DNA of 64,000 bases from assembly GCF_042665255.1 (NCBI RefSeq), contig NZ_JBHTCD010000018.1, one strand, 5' to 3'. Position 1 is the first letter of the stretch. Each line of letters begins with the position of its first letter. A program made the translations under genes and the position numbers. The stretch is from Insolitispirillum peregrinum (GTDB taxonomy: Bacteria > Pseudomonadota > Alphaproteobacteria > Rhodospirillales > Rhodospirillaceae). The notes below the pieces were generated by a model. That model did not search any database, had not been told where the DNA came from, and saw nothing but the letters and a program-made list of their open reading frames with translations. This document shows, in pieces, positions 7,666 through 16,900 of this stretch.

Positions 7666-8604
7666 CTATGACCCTTGGGTACCGTATAAACGAATTTGTC
7701 GCTGTCGGGCTATCTGCCATAAAAAGATCAGAATATTCAGGAACCCACCCGAGATGATGCCAGAGATTGCGCTTAATGGCAGGGCGGAAACTGGCTCGAG
7801 CGAAGATTTTACCGAGATAATGATGGGCTTGATTGTCATTGATATGATTGGCATTTCTTCATAGGACAGGATCATTGCCCGTTGTTCGTGGTATATGATC
7901 TCGTCAAGGACTTCCCTCTTCGTAATGACATTGACCTGCTCCTCGTATCCCGCCTTCATCATGCGAACGATATTCAGGGCGTTTTGTAACCGTGACTGGC
8001 GCATTTCATCGATGGTTGCCTGGTGCAGCACCTCGAGCACGCGCACTGCAACGGCGGCATCCTCATGGGCAAAGGTGATGTTGAGGAGACGGCCGTAACC
8101 ACGGGCCAACGTCAGGGATTTCCGGATCTTGTCTGCCATGAACAGGTGATTTTCAGGACCATTCGGGGGCAGGTTTCTCCCGATCAGCCTGTTCAGAAAA
8201 TTCCGGATTGATGGCAGGATGCCGTCTGACTGTATCCAGCGTCCCTGGTGCGAATCCCACAGTGCCGGATACAGGATTCGGGACAGGTCGTAGTGATCAA
8301 TTGCCCGGTCAAAAACCCGCTGGGAGGTGAAGGTCTGGTAATACACCATCATGTCATCATTCAGACTGTATGATGGCCGTCTGATGGTGAGACCAATCTT
8401 GCTTTCCTGCAGGAAACGATCCTCTGACCCGAGGGTGTCAATCGTGAATTGTGCGGTAAAGACCGGCGGGTTTTTCCGCATGTATACGACCGAGAGAGCC
8501 ACAAAGACGATCATGAACACAATGATCGTTTTCTTTCCACGGGTCATCAGTCTGAGCAATGAGAGGCTCAAATGTGCATCATCCCGTGTCGTCATGTCCG
8601 CCAT
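7666..8604 (-). CDS. Second Wzz-like chain-length determinant protein
   Basis: This 312-aa paralogue of the Wzz-like gene at 3726 has the same topology. The N-terminal cytoplasmic part ends in RGKK, helix 1 lies at about residues 26-43 (TIIVFMIVFVALSVVYM), a periplasmic domain carries ALWDSHQGRWIQ, and helix 2 is near the C-terminus (ISGIISGGFLNILIFLWQI). There is no kinase domain. I chose ATG 8604 because GGGAAG lies 5 nt upstream; that ribosome site belongs to a partial E-type repeat ending just before the start codon. Codon use seems less GC-biased than in neighbouring genes. It is a single gene flanked by repeats, with no polymerase or glycosyltransferase beside it. Confidence 0.78.
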   Translation of the reverse strand: MADMTTRDDAHLSLSLLRLMTRGKKTIIVFMIVFVALSVVYMRKNPPVFTAQFTIDTLGSEDRFLQESKIGLTIRRPSYSLNDDMMVYYQTFTSQRVFDRAIDHYDLSRILYPALWDSHQGRWIQSDGILPSIRNFLNRLIGRNLPPNGPENHLFMADKIRKSLTLARGYGRLLNITFAHEDAAVAVRVLEVLHQATIDEMRQSRLQNALNIVRMMKAGYEEQVNVITKREVLDEIIYHEQRAMILSYEEMPIISMTIKPIIISVKSSLEPVSALPLSAISGIISGGFLNILIFLWQIARQRQIRLYGTQGS

Positions 8605-8608
8605 TACG

Positions 8609-8634
8609 CTTCCCGCTTTTCGCACAATGCTCTG
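8609..8634 (-). repeat. E-type repeat fragment carrying the ribosome site of the Wzz-like gene
   Basis: On the minus strand the sequence CAGAGCATTGTGCGAAAAGC matches the first half of the E repeat. The following GGGAAGC, the counterpart of GTGGGAACC in full copies, lies 4-5 nt before the ATG at 8604. Confidence 0.7.
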
Positions 8635-8716
8635 TGTCTGTGCGTCGTTGCCCGGCGCAGAGTATCTGATTCAGCGTGAAACAAACAGCCTCGACGGTCA
8701 GGTGTCGGACAGCCTG

Positions 8717-9625
8717 TTACAGCAGTCTGCGCCTGCGTCTCGTCGTCAGGTCGCGGTGCGTGCTCCACGCTTTGCGGGCCGTTCCAATTTCTGTCAGCAG
8801 GCGTTGACGATCCTTTGGCAGGGTTCCCGCCAGCGGCACGGTGTTGGAAACATGATTGGAGCGGAAAATGATCGGGCGCTGGGGGTGAAGCCTGTCGATC
8901 AGCAGTTCCAGCTCCTCCAGCATCCCCTGATCGCTGCGCGGCAAAAAGACACCCCGATCAACGCGCTGAAAGCGGTTGATAAAATCGTCAATCCGCTCTT
9001 CCTCCAGATGGAGTTGCAGGGTCGAGACATAGGTCGGGGCACAGGCGCTCAAAACCTCGGCGGTGCCCCGGATGTGGCGCTCCCAGTCATTTTCCCCTGA
9101 CAGTCCCAGAATCACCGTCGCCGAGACCTTGATCCCGGCATCCCGCGCCTTGATCACCGCCGTCACGATGCCGTCGGGGGAAGCCCCTTTGGTGATCCGG
9201 CGCAGGGTAACGGCATCACCGCTTTCGATCCCGACGTACACCAGGGATAGTCCTGCCTGCTGCAGGGTCGCCAGCTCTTCGGGGGTCTTTTGCAACAGGT
9301 TGGCCGGAGTGGCATAGGCCGAAATCCGGCTCATGCCGGGAAACAGCCGCCGGGCAATGGCGCACAGGGCCAGCAAATGATCGGTTGGCAACGCAAAGGC
9401 ATCGCCATCGGCGAGAAAAATCCGCCGGGCCTCGGGCCACAGACGGGCGAGGATCGTCAGATCGGCCTCTGCTTCGGCGAGGGAGCGGGCGCGGAACTCC
9501 TTGCTGCGATACATCGAGCAAAAGGAGCAGCGGTTAAAGCTGCAGCCGATCGTCACCTGCCAGATCAGGTTGTCCCCCTCTGAGGGTGGCCGGAACAAGG
9601 GCATGTCATACAGCCGGTCGAACAT
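8717..9625 (-). CDS. Radical SAM protein
   Basis: This 302-aa protein has the iron-sulfur motif CSFNRCSFC near residues 29-37. The CX4CX2C spacing with a following MYR is typical of a radical SAM subfamily usually written GCSHNRCTFC. Downstream are FLADGDAF (strand 2), ISAYATPANLL and the SAM-binding-like VGIESGDAVTLRRI, all in the expected order for a partial TIM barrel. There is no B12-binding or SPASM domain. The substrate is unknown. ATG 9625 is the only reasonable start. Two copies of a 10-bp palindrome lie 32-56 bases upstream and may be operator sites. Confidence 0.85.
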   Translation of the reverse strand: MFDRLYDMPLFRPPSEGDNLIWQVTIGCSFNRCSFCSMYRSKEFRARSLAEAEADLTILARLWPEARRIFLADGDAFALPTDHLLALCAIARRLFPGMSRISAYATPANLLQKTPEELATLQQAGLSLVYVGIESGDAVTLRRITKGASPDGIVTAVIKARDAGIKVSATVILGLSGENDWERHIRGTAEVLSACAPTYVSTLQLHLEEERIDDFINRFQRVDRGVFLPRSDQGMLEELELLIDRLHPQRPIIFRSNHVSNTVPLAGTLPKDRQRLLTEIGTARKAWSTHRDLTTRRRRRLL

Positions 9626-9656
9626 GACCTGTTTTCCTTTTTTGAGCGCACACTGT

Positions 9657-9681
9657 TGTCATGACAGATGTTGTCATGACA
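9657..9681. promoter_or_regulatory. Two direct copies of palindrome TGTCATGACA
   Basis: The 10-bp perfect palindrome TGTCATGACA occurs at 9657-9666 and again at 9672-9681, a 15-bp period with an identical 5' T. It lies between the stop of the sensor kinase gene (the second copy overlaps that stop) and the start of the radical SAM gene. It looks like a tandem operator but the regulator is unknown. Confidence 0.45.
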
Positions 9682-12238
9682 CAGGGGGCAGCATGTCATC
9701 CTGACGCCGCAAGGTGACATGGAAACGGCTGCCTCTGCCTTCTTCGCCGTCGACCCAGATCGAGCCGCCATGGCGTTCGGCGATCTTGCGGCAGATGGCC
9801 AGGCCAATCCCGTTCCCCTGCGAGTCTTCGCGGGATTGCAAACGCTGGAAAATCAGGAAAATCCGGTCCCGGAAGGCTTCCCCGATCCCCAGGCCGTTGT
9901 CCTCGACGATCAGGTGCCACAAGCCGCCCTCAAAACGGCACTGAATCATCACCACCGGCGGACGGTCGGGATGGCGGTATTTCAGGGCATTCCCGATCAG
10001 GTTCTGAAACAGGCGGACCAACTGTGTGCCGTCTCCCAGAACGGTGGGTAACGGGTCGCGGATGATGATCGAGGCCTGCGTTTCCTTGATCGACAGGTCA
10101 AGGTTGGCCAGCGCCGCTTCAATCACCGGACTGAGGTCCGTTGGCCCCAGTTCCCGGCCCTGTGTCCCGATCCGCGACAGTTGCAGCAAGTCAAGGATCA
10201 GGCTTTGCATACGGTGTGATCCCTCGATTGCATAGCCGATGAACACCTGCGCATCTGCGTCGAGTTGGTCGATGTATCGCCGCTTCAGCAAGGACAGGTA
10301 ACTCGACACAATGCGCAATGGCTCCTGCAAATCGTGGGAGGCGACATAGGCGAACTGTTCCAGCTCGTGATTCGAGGCATTCAGGCGGTCAATGGTGGCC
10401 GACAGCCGTCCTTCGGCCTGCCTGCGGGCGGTCACGTCCAGTGCAATGCCGATGGCACCGTCTTCATGGTCCAGCAACAGATCGCTTTCGGTACCGTTTC
10501 CGCTCAGGGGAAGGCCATGCTTGATATAAGGGCTTTCCGGGCGAGCCGGATCAAACACCAGCAAGTGTTCCAGCCACACCGTCTTGTGGGCAAAGCGGCT
10601 TTGGCCTTCAAAACGAACCGTCTGCCCCTCCAGCGCCTGCTGAACCTGCGGGGCAAAGCCGGGGAACAGGTCGTCATAGCGGCGGCCAATCAGGGCGTCC
10701 CGCGTCAGCTTCAACTGCTCCAGCCCGGCCCCCAGCGCATCGGTCAGCACGCCAGAGCGGTTGATGCGATAAAGGACCACCGGCAGGGCCAGCAAACCTT
10801 CGACCAGCTTCTGGACTTCATTCAACCGCTGATCCAGCCGTTTTTGCTCACTGACATCGGTTTCGACGGCGATGGAGTGGCTGATGTCTCCGTCATCACC
10901 CCGTACACCCGAAATGGCGGCGATCATCCAGCGCAGATGGCCATCTTTGGTGCGGTTCAGCAGTTCCCCACTCCAGACCTTTCCTTTGGTGATGGTATCC
11001 CACAGCTCGCGATAGACGCCCTCCTGCATCAGGCCGCTTTTGATCAGCCGGGGTGTTTCGCCCACAACGTCAGTCCGGCTATAGCCCAGCATCTCGGTAA
11101 AGGCCTGATTGACGTATTCGATGCGTCCCTGAGCCGAGGTGATCAGGACCGCCGTTGGTCCCTGCTCCAGTGCCTGCGACAGCACCCGGACCTGTTCCTG
11201 CAACCGGCCGCGCCCGATCACCTGCCAGATCAGCCCTCCCATCATCGCCAGCACAACCAGCAGCAACACCGGCACGGAGACCAGCACCACCCGTTGATCA
11301 TCATACCAGCCATTCAGCAGGGCATGTTCACTGCGGCCAACCACCACCACCAGTGGATAGCGGGATGATACCTGCCAGTGCAGGTCACCAAACTGTGCAG
11401 ACAATGGCAGGATATCGGCCAGCCGACCGCTTTCGGCCCGCTCGATGGCGCCACTCAACACCGCCGGAACCTGCTTCGGGATTTCGATCGGCAGAGCTGC
11501 AGAAGCCCGTACGGCCAGGATCGGTCCATCATAGCGGGCCAGAATCACTTCCTCGGCAATGCCGCCCCGATCCTGCGCCACCACCGCGTCAAAGCTGTCC
11601 TGCACAAACCCCGGATTGATCGCCGCGACCGCATAGAATGTTTCCTGCTGACCGCTTGCCATGGTCACCTGGAACGGGTAGGCCACCGGGATCACCGACA
11701 CCCCGACCGGGGCTACCCCGGCCTGTCCAAGAAAGCGCCCGGCGACCGACAGGCCGATTTGCAGGTTTCCCGCCAGAGCCCGCGGCGCCTGGTCCCCCAG
11801 TCCCAGGGCTGCCAGATCAATCTGCCCGCCGACGGTCGCCGACGGCGCACTGTCAAACAGGACGACACCCTGTTGATCAAGAATCATGATTTGCCGCACA
11901 TGCGGGGCAAAGCGCATCATGTCCTGCGCCATCCCGGCAACGACGTCACCCCGGACGACCTCGGCATGCAAGGCCGGATGGCCGCCCAGATCGGCCAGCC
12001 GGTAGGACAGGGACGCCAGCAGCACGTCAATCGACTCGACCGAGCGGGTCATGCCCTTTTCCACCAGCTCGGCGGAGGACGCCAGCGTGCGGGCGCTGGC
12101 CGACCGGCTTTGCTTCAGGGCGGTCCACAGCCCGACCCCTGCCGTTCCCAGAATCATGGAAACAACCACCCCGGCAATGACAATCATGGAAAAAACAAAG
12201 CGCCGGGACAGGGAGCGCTCGTTCAGGCGGGGGGTCAC
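9674..12238 (-). CDS. PAS-domain sensor histidine kinase
   Basis: This 854-aa inner-membrane kinase has a first helix at about residues 15-38, a periplasmic sensor domain of about 270 residues (Cache-like by layout) and a second helix at about 315-340 (PVLLLVVLAMMGGLIWQVI). Two PAS domains follow at about 355-470 and 485-595 (GYSRTDVVGETPRLI in the first). The HisKA domain has its phospho-acceptor in ASHDLQEPLR, and the HATPase has the N box NLIGNALKY and G boxes EDNGLGIG and GNGIGLAICRKIAERHGG. This HisKA type (HDLQEPLR) is the phytochrome-like group. The start is GTG with CGGA upstream. No response regulator is next to it, so its partner is encoded elsewhere. The ligand is unknown. Confidence 0.9.
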   Translation of the reverse strand: MTPRLNERSLSRRFVFSMIVIAGVVVSMILGTAGVGLWTALKQSRSASARTLASSAELVEKGMTRSVESIDVLLASLSYRLADLGGHPALHAEVVRGDVVAGMAQDMMRFAPHVRQIMILDQQGVVLFDSAPSATVGGQIDLAALGLGDQAPRALAGNLQIGLSVAGRFLGQAGVAPVGVSVIPVAYPFQVTMASGQQETFYAVAAINPGFVQDSFDAVVAQDRGGIAEEVILARYDGPILAVRASAALPIEIPKQVPAVLSGAIERAESGRLADILPLSAQFGDLHWQVSSRYPLVVVVGRSEHALLNGWYDDQRVVLVSVPVLLLVVLAMMGGLIWQVIGRGRLQEQVRVLSQALEQGPTAVLITSAQGRIEYVNQAFTEMLGYSRTDVVGETPRLIKSGLMQEGVYRELWDTITKGKVWSGELLNRTKDGHLRWMIAAISGVRGDDGDISHSIAVETDVSEQKRLDQRLNEVQKLVEGLLALPVVLYRINRSGVLTDALGAGLEQLKLTRDALIGRRYDDLFPGFAPQVQQALEGQTVRFEGQSRFAHKTVWLEHLLVFDPARPESPYIKHGLPLSGNGTESDLLLDHEDGAIGIALDVTARRQAEGRLSATIDRLNASNHELEQFAYVASHDLQEPLRIVSSYLSLLKRRYIDQLDADAQVFIGYAIEGSHRMQSLILDLLQLSRIGTQGRELGPTDLSPVIEAALANLDLSIKETQASIIIRDPLPTVLGDGTQLVRLFQNLIGNALKYRHPDRPPVVMIQCRFEGGLWHLIVEDNGLGIGEAFRDRIFLIFQRLQSREDSQGNGIGLAICRKIAERHGGSIWVDGEEGRGSRFHVTLRRQDDMLPPVS

Positions 12239-12468
12239 GGCGGTATCCGACCTTTTTTTGTTGTCCAGCTTCAGGAACGCGGGTTCACGACCGGGGTTGA
12301 GTGCGATCTGGTGTTACTTGACCATACCTTGTGGGGAATGATCCATCGGAACTTAGAATAACGACCTCCCGCCGAAGCGCAATTCAGATTTATTCATGCC
12401 TATGGCAAAAAAGACCTCCTTCGGGTATGGTCAAGGAGCTTTTTGTCCAGACCAACAGGATTTCTGCC

Positions 12469-13278
12469 ATGCGCCTTCCCCTGCTTCGTTCTGTCGGCCT
12501 GCTGGCCGTCGTTCTGGCCGCCTCCGTTGGTATTGACAGTGCGGGAGCCAGGGCTGCCTCCCATCTGGACAGCATTCAGAAGAGCGGGCGCCTGCGGGTC
12601 TGCATCTGGCCGGCCTACTTTGGTATTACCTATCGCAATCCCCGCAATGGTCAGCTGGAAGGCATCGATATCGACCTTGCCCACCAACTGGCCAGTGACC
12701 TGAAGGTGTCGGCCGAGTTTGTTGACAGCTCGTTTGCCGATCTGGTGAAAAACCTGACCACCGACGCCTGCGACATCGCCATGCACGCCGTCGGAGTCCG
12801 TCCGGACCGGGCCGAGCACATGGATTTCAGCGCCCCCTATCTGGTCAGCGGTATCTATGCCGTTGCGCCCCGGACTCATGCCTCGATCAGGACCTGGGCG
12901 GATATCGACCAGCCCGGCCATGTGGTGGTGGTCCAGAAAGGCACCTACATGGAGCCGGTGATGCGGGAAACGCTGAAAAAGGCCCAGGTGGCGGTGGTTG
13001 AGGATTTCAAGCAGCGGGAGCAGGAGGTCGAAAGTGGCCGTGCTGACGTGTTCATGACCGATTACCCCTATGGTCAGCGCATGGCGACCCAAACGCCGTG
13101 GGCGACTCTGCTGGCTCCGCCGACTCCGCTGGCTCCGACGCCCTATGCCTACGCCGTCCCCAAGGGGGATAGTGTCTGGCTGGCGCGGGTCAATCAGTTT
13201 GTCAGCGATATCAAGCGGGATGGTCGCCTGACCACCTATGCCGAAAAGAACGGTCTGGCTCCGATCATCGCCCCCTGA
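12469..13278 (+). CDS. Periplasmic amino-acid-type substrate-binding protein
   Basis: This 269-aa solute-binding protein family 3 member has an N-terminal signal peptide (MRLPLLRSVGLLAVVLAASV, cleavage likely after GARA). The binding core shows LRVCIWPAYFGITYRNPRNG, GIDIDLAHQLA, CDIAMHAVGVRPDRAEHMDFS and FMTDYPYGQRMA, the usual order for periplasmic polar amino-acid receptors and cyclohexadienyl-dehydratase-like proteins. ATG 12469 was picked because AGGA precedes it by 8 nt and the signal peptide begins there. No permease or ATPase is adjacent. It is divergent from the sensor kinase, so it might feed a signalling role, but that is inference. Confidence 0.85.
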   Translation: MRLPLLRSVGLLAVVLAASVGIDSAGARAASHLDSIQKSGRLRVCIWPAYFGITYRNPRNGQLEGIDIDLAHQLASDLKVSAEFVDSSFADLVKNLTTDACDIAMHAVGVRPDRAEHMDFSAPYLVSGIYAVAPRTHASIRTWADIDQPGHVVVVQKGTYMEPVMRETLKKAQVAVVEDFKQREQEVESGRADVFMTDYPYGQRMATQTPWATLLAPPTPLAPTPYAYAVPKGDSVWLARVNQFVSDIKRDGRLTTYAEKNGLAPIIAP

Positions 13279-13304
13279 GCCTTGTCAGGGAAAGATGCGG
13301 ACAG

Positions 13305-13338
13305 GATGAAAAAGCGGTCAGCGACACGGTTTTTCATC
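13305..13338. terminator. Hairpin terminator after the binding-protein gene
   Basis: An inverted repeat, GATGAAAAAGCGG with CGGTTTTTCATC, forms a stem rich in A on one side and T on the other, 27 bases after the stop codon. It could terminate in both directions. Confidence 0.6.
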
Positions 13339-13357
13339 TTCTGTCGCGGTCGCCATT

Positions 13358-13375
13358 TTGTTGCGTATGCAACAA
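13358..13375. promoter_or_regulatory. Operator-like palindrome TTGTTGC-gtat-GCAACAA
   Basis: Two perfect 7-bp arms with a 4-bp centre lie in the 274-bp gap between the binding protein and the small membrane protein. It could be a regulator site. I see no gene in the rest of that gap. Confidence 0.3.
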
Positions 13376-13552
13376 TCGCAACAGTTAGCCTGTCCAACTG
13401 TGGCAGCATGATCCACTGCTTCCCCTGATCGCCCGCTGGTTCCGGTTGCGACCAGGATCGTTCCAGCGGATTGCTGTTTCCGGTTGGACCGCAGACGCCC
13501 GGCCAACCCAGCAGCCGGGCCTTGGTGTCTCATCGGCGTGTTTCAGCACGCC

Positions 13553-13768
13553 CTAAAATGCCGCACGGCCCGTGAGCGGATGCCCGCTCAGCTCGCTGAT
13601 CAGGTGCGCAGAAAGAACCAGAACAGCCAGCAAAGCGAATGCAAGCAGCCAGCGCCAGGGGACCACCCACAAGCGGCCCGGCTGGTAAGGCGCACGCTCC
13701 TTGATGACGGCCAGAATCACCACTGTCAGGGCGATCCCCAAACCGATCATGGTCTGTGAACGATCCAT
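13553..13768 (-). CDS. Small membrane protein, unknown
   Basis: This 71-aa protein has two predicted membrane helices (MIGLGIALTVVILAVI at about residues 7-22 and WLLAFALLAVLVLSAHLI at about 40-57). GAGGG sits about 6 nt before the ATG at 13768, which supports translation. It is divergent from the NAD-glutamate dehydrogenase gene, and the two share the 209-bp intergenic region. The family is not recognised. Confidence 0.6.
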   Translation of the reverse strand: MDRSQTMIGLGIALTVVILAVIKERAPYQPGRLWVVPWRWLLAFALLAVLVLSAHLISELSGHPLTGRAAF

Positions 13769-13977
13769 TATTTACCCTCTTCTGTTTCCAAAAAAGAAAT
13801 TCCAGGAAGTACTTGAATATAAACGGCAAAAAGATCAATTCTTTTGGGCAGGCAAACTTGGGTCAGGGCAGGGGAATGCTGCTCTGCAACACCCGATCCC
13901 TGTTTGTGCCCAAGGACTGATCTGCAGACGGGCCTCCCCCTTCCCCCCCAAACCGCCTGTCTGCACCAAGGAGAGTT

Positions 13978-16900
13978 ATGATGGCCAAGAAGGCGGCAGC
14001 GACCAAACAGGATTTGATTGAACGGGTTGCCAGGATGGCCCGTGATCGCAACAAGGGCGCGCCGGGACACGATAACGCTCCGGCTCCCGGTGTGGTGGCC
14101 GAGGCTTTTGCCCGTCAGTATTACCGTGATGTTCCGCCCGATGACGTTGACGGACGCGATCCGGATCAACTGTACGGCGCGGTGGCGTCGCTGCTGGCCT
14201 TTGCCCGCCAGCGTCAGCCGGGGGCGCCGAAAATCCGGGTCTTTACCCCCCGCATCGAGCAGCACGGCTGGCAGAGTGACCACACGGTGGTCGAAATCAT
14301 CAATGACGACATGCCGTTTCTGGTTGATTCCGTTACTGCCGCGCTGTCGATGCAGGATGCCCAGATCCTGATGGTGATCCATCCGGTGATGCACATCCGC
14401 CGTGATGCGACCGGCGAGCTGTTCGACCTGCTGGAACCCGATGCCGACCTGCGCGGCGAGGTGCTGGACGGCATGGTGACGGAATCGGTGATGCACATCG
14501 AAATCACCGAGATTTCCGACCCGGCCCGCTTGCAGGCCATTCACCGTGACCTGGAAGGCGTCCTGTCCGAAAACCGGGCGGCGGTCGAGGACTGGGAACT
14601 GGTGCGCGGGAAAGTGGCGCAAGCCCTGGACGACATTGCCGCAACCGAGGCCGGTCTGGCCGTCGAAGATGCCGGTGAAGTCCACGAATTCCTCAGCTGG
14701 CTGCTGGACAACCACTTCACCCTGCTGGGCTATCGCAACCATGTGTTCGACCACCACAGCGCACCGGATGGTGTCGATGGTGCCGGGGGACAGTGGACGG
14801 TCAGCGTCAGCGATGGTCTGGGCATCCTGCGCGATGAAAGCCAGCTGGTGTTTGACGAGCTGCGCAACCTGTCCGGCCTGCCGGCCGATGTGACCGCCTT
14901 CCTGAACCGTCCGACCTTCCTGCTGATCACCAAGGCCAACCGCCGGGCACGGGTCCATCGGGCGGTGCATATGGATGTGATCGGGATCAAGCGTTTTGAT
15001 GCCGAAGGCCGGGTGATCGGCCTGCACATGCTGGTCGGCCTGTTCACCTCCAACGTTTACACCAACAGCGCCAGCTTTGTGCCGGTCCTGCGCCGCAAGA
15101 TCGAGCGCGTTCTGGCCCGCACCGGTACCCGCCCGTTCAGCCATGACGGCAAGGCGCTGCTGAACATTCTGGAAAACCTGCCGCGTGACGAGCTGTTCCA
15201 GGCCAGCGATGAAAAGCTGCAGGAAATGGCGGTCAGCATCCTGCATCTGCAGGAACGCCAGCGGACGGCGGTGCTGGTGCGGCAGGACGAGTTTGAACGC
15301 TTTGTCTCCTGTCTGGTCTATGTGCCGCGCGACCGCTATGACACCGCGCTGCGGCTGGCGATCAAGGGCATTCTGGAAAACGCCTTCCACGGCGGCCTTG
15401 ACGCTTATTACACCCAGGTGGCCGACAGTCCGCTGGCCCGGCTGCACTTCATCATCCGCACCCAGCCCGGTCGCCTGCCGGCCTATGACGTGACGGCGAT
15501 CGAAGCCCGCATCCAGCTGGCCGCCCGCGCCTGGTCCGACCATCTGGCCGACGCCATTCTGGCCGCCAAGGGCGAAGAGCAGGGCACCCGCCTGATCCGC
15601 CGCTATGGCGATGCCTTCCCGACCTTCTACGAGGAACAGACCTCGGCACAAGGGGCGGTGTTTGACATCGACCGCATGGAAGAGGCGCTGGAACAGGCCA
15701 ATGCGGGCAACAGCCATCCGCTGGCGATGAACCTCTATCGTCCGCTGGAAGCCGACGACGATGCGGTCCACTTCAAGATTTATCACCCTGACAGTGCCGT
15801 CCCGCTGAGCGAAATCCTGCCGATGCTGGAAAACATGGGCTTCAAGGTGATCGGCGAAGTGCCGTTTGAAGCCTCGCTGGCAGCGGAAAAGGGCCATCCG
15901 GCTCGCACCGTCTGGCTGCATGACTTTGACATGCGTGCCGCTGACATCGACCGGGTGGATATTGTCACCACCCGCGCCGCCTTCCACGAAGCCTTTGCCC
16001 GCGTGTGGAACGGCGAGGCAGAAAACGACGGCTTCAACCGTCTGGTGGTTGCCGCCGGTCTGTCGTGGCGGGACGTGGTGGTGCTGCGTGCCTATGCCAA
16101 GTACCTGCGGCAGGCCACCTTTACCTTCAGTCAGGCCAGCATCGAAGCGGCGCTGGCAGCGCATCCCGACATTGCCCGCACGCTGATCCGCCTGTTCCAT
16201 GCCCGCTTTGACCCGCATGGCGCCGGTGGCGATGCCGCGGTGTTCCGCCAGCGGATCGTCGATGCGCTGGAACAGGTCTCCAGCCCGGACGAAGACCGCA
16301 TCCTGCGGCGCTTCCTGAACCTGATCGACTGCACCCTGCGCACCAACTTTTACCAGAAGGACGCTGACGGCCAACCGAAGGGCTATCTGTCGTTCAAGAT
16401 CGACAGCCGCAACGTCGAAGGCCTGCCGCTGCCGCGTCCGATGGTCGAAGTGTGGGTCTATAGCCCGCGCGTCGAAGCCATCCATCTGCGTGGTGGCAAG
16501 GTTGCCCGTGGCGGCATCCGCTGGTCCGACCGCCGCGAAGACTTCCGTACCGAAATCCTCGGCCTGATCAAGGCCCAGATGGTCAAGAATGCGGTGATCG
16601 TGCCGGTTGGCTCGAAGGGCGGCTTTGTGGTCAAGCGCCCCCCGACCGAGGGCGGGCGTGATGCGTTCATGGCCGAAGGCATCGAATGCTACAAGACGCT
16701 GATGCGCGGTCTGCTCGACATCACCGACAATCTGGTCAGCGGGCAGGTGGTGCCGCCGGTCGATGTGGTGCGTCTGGACGAAGACGACCCGTATCTGGTG
16801 GTGGCCGCCGACAAGGGTACCGCGACCTTCTCGGACATCGCCAACAGCATCTCGCTGGATTACGGCTTCTGGCTGGGCGATGCCTTTGCCTCGGGCGGCA

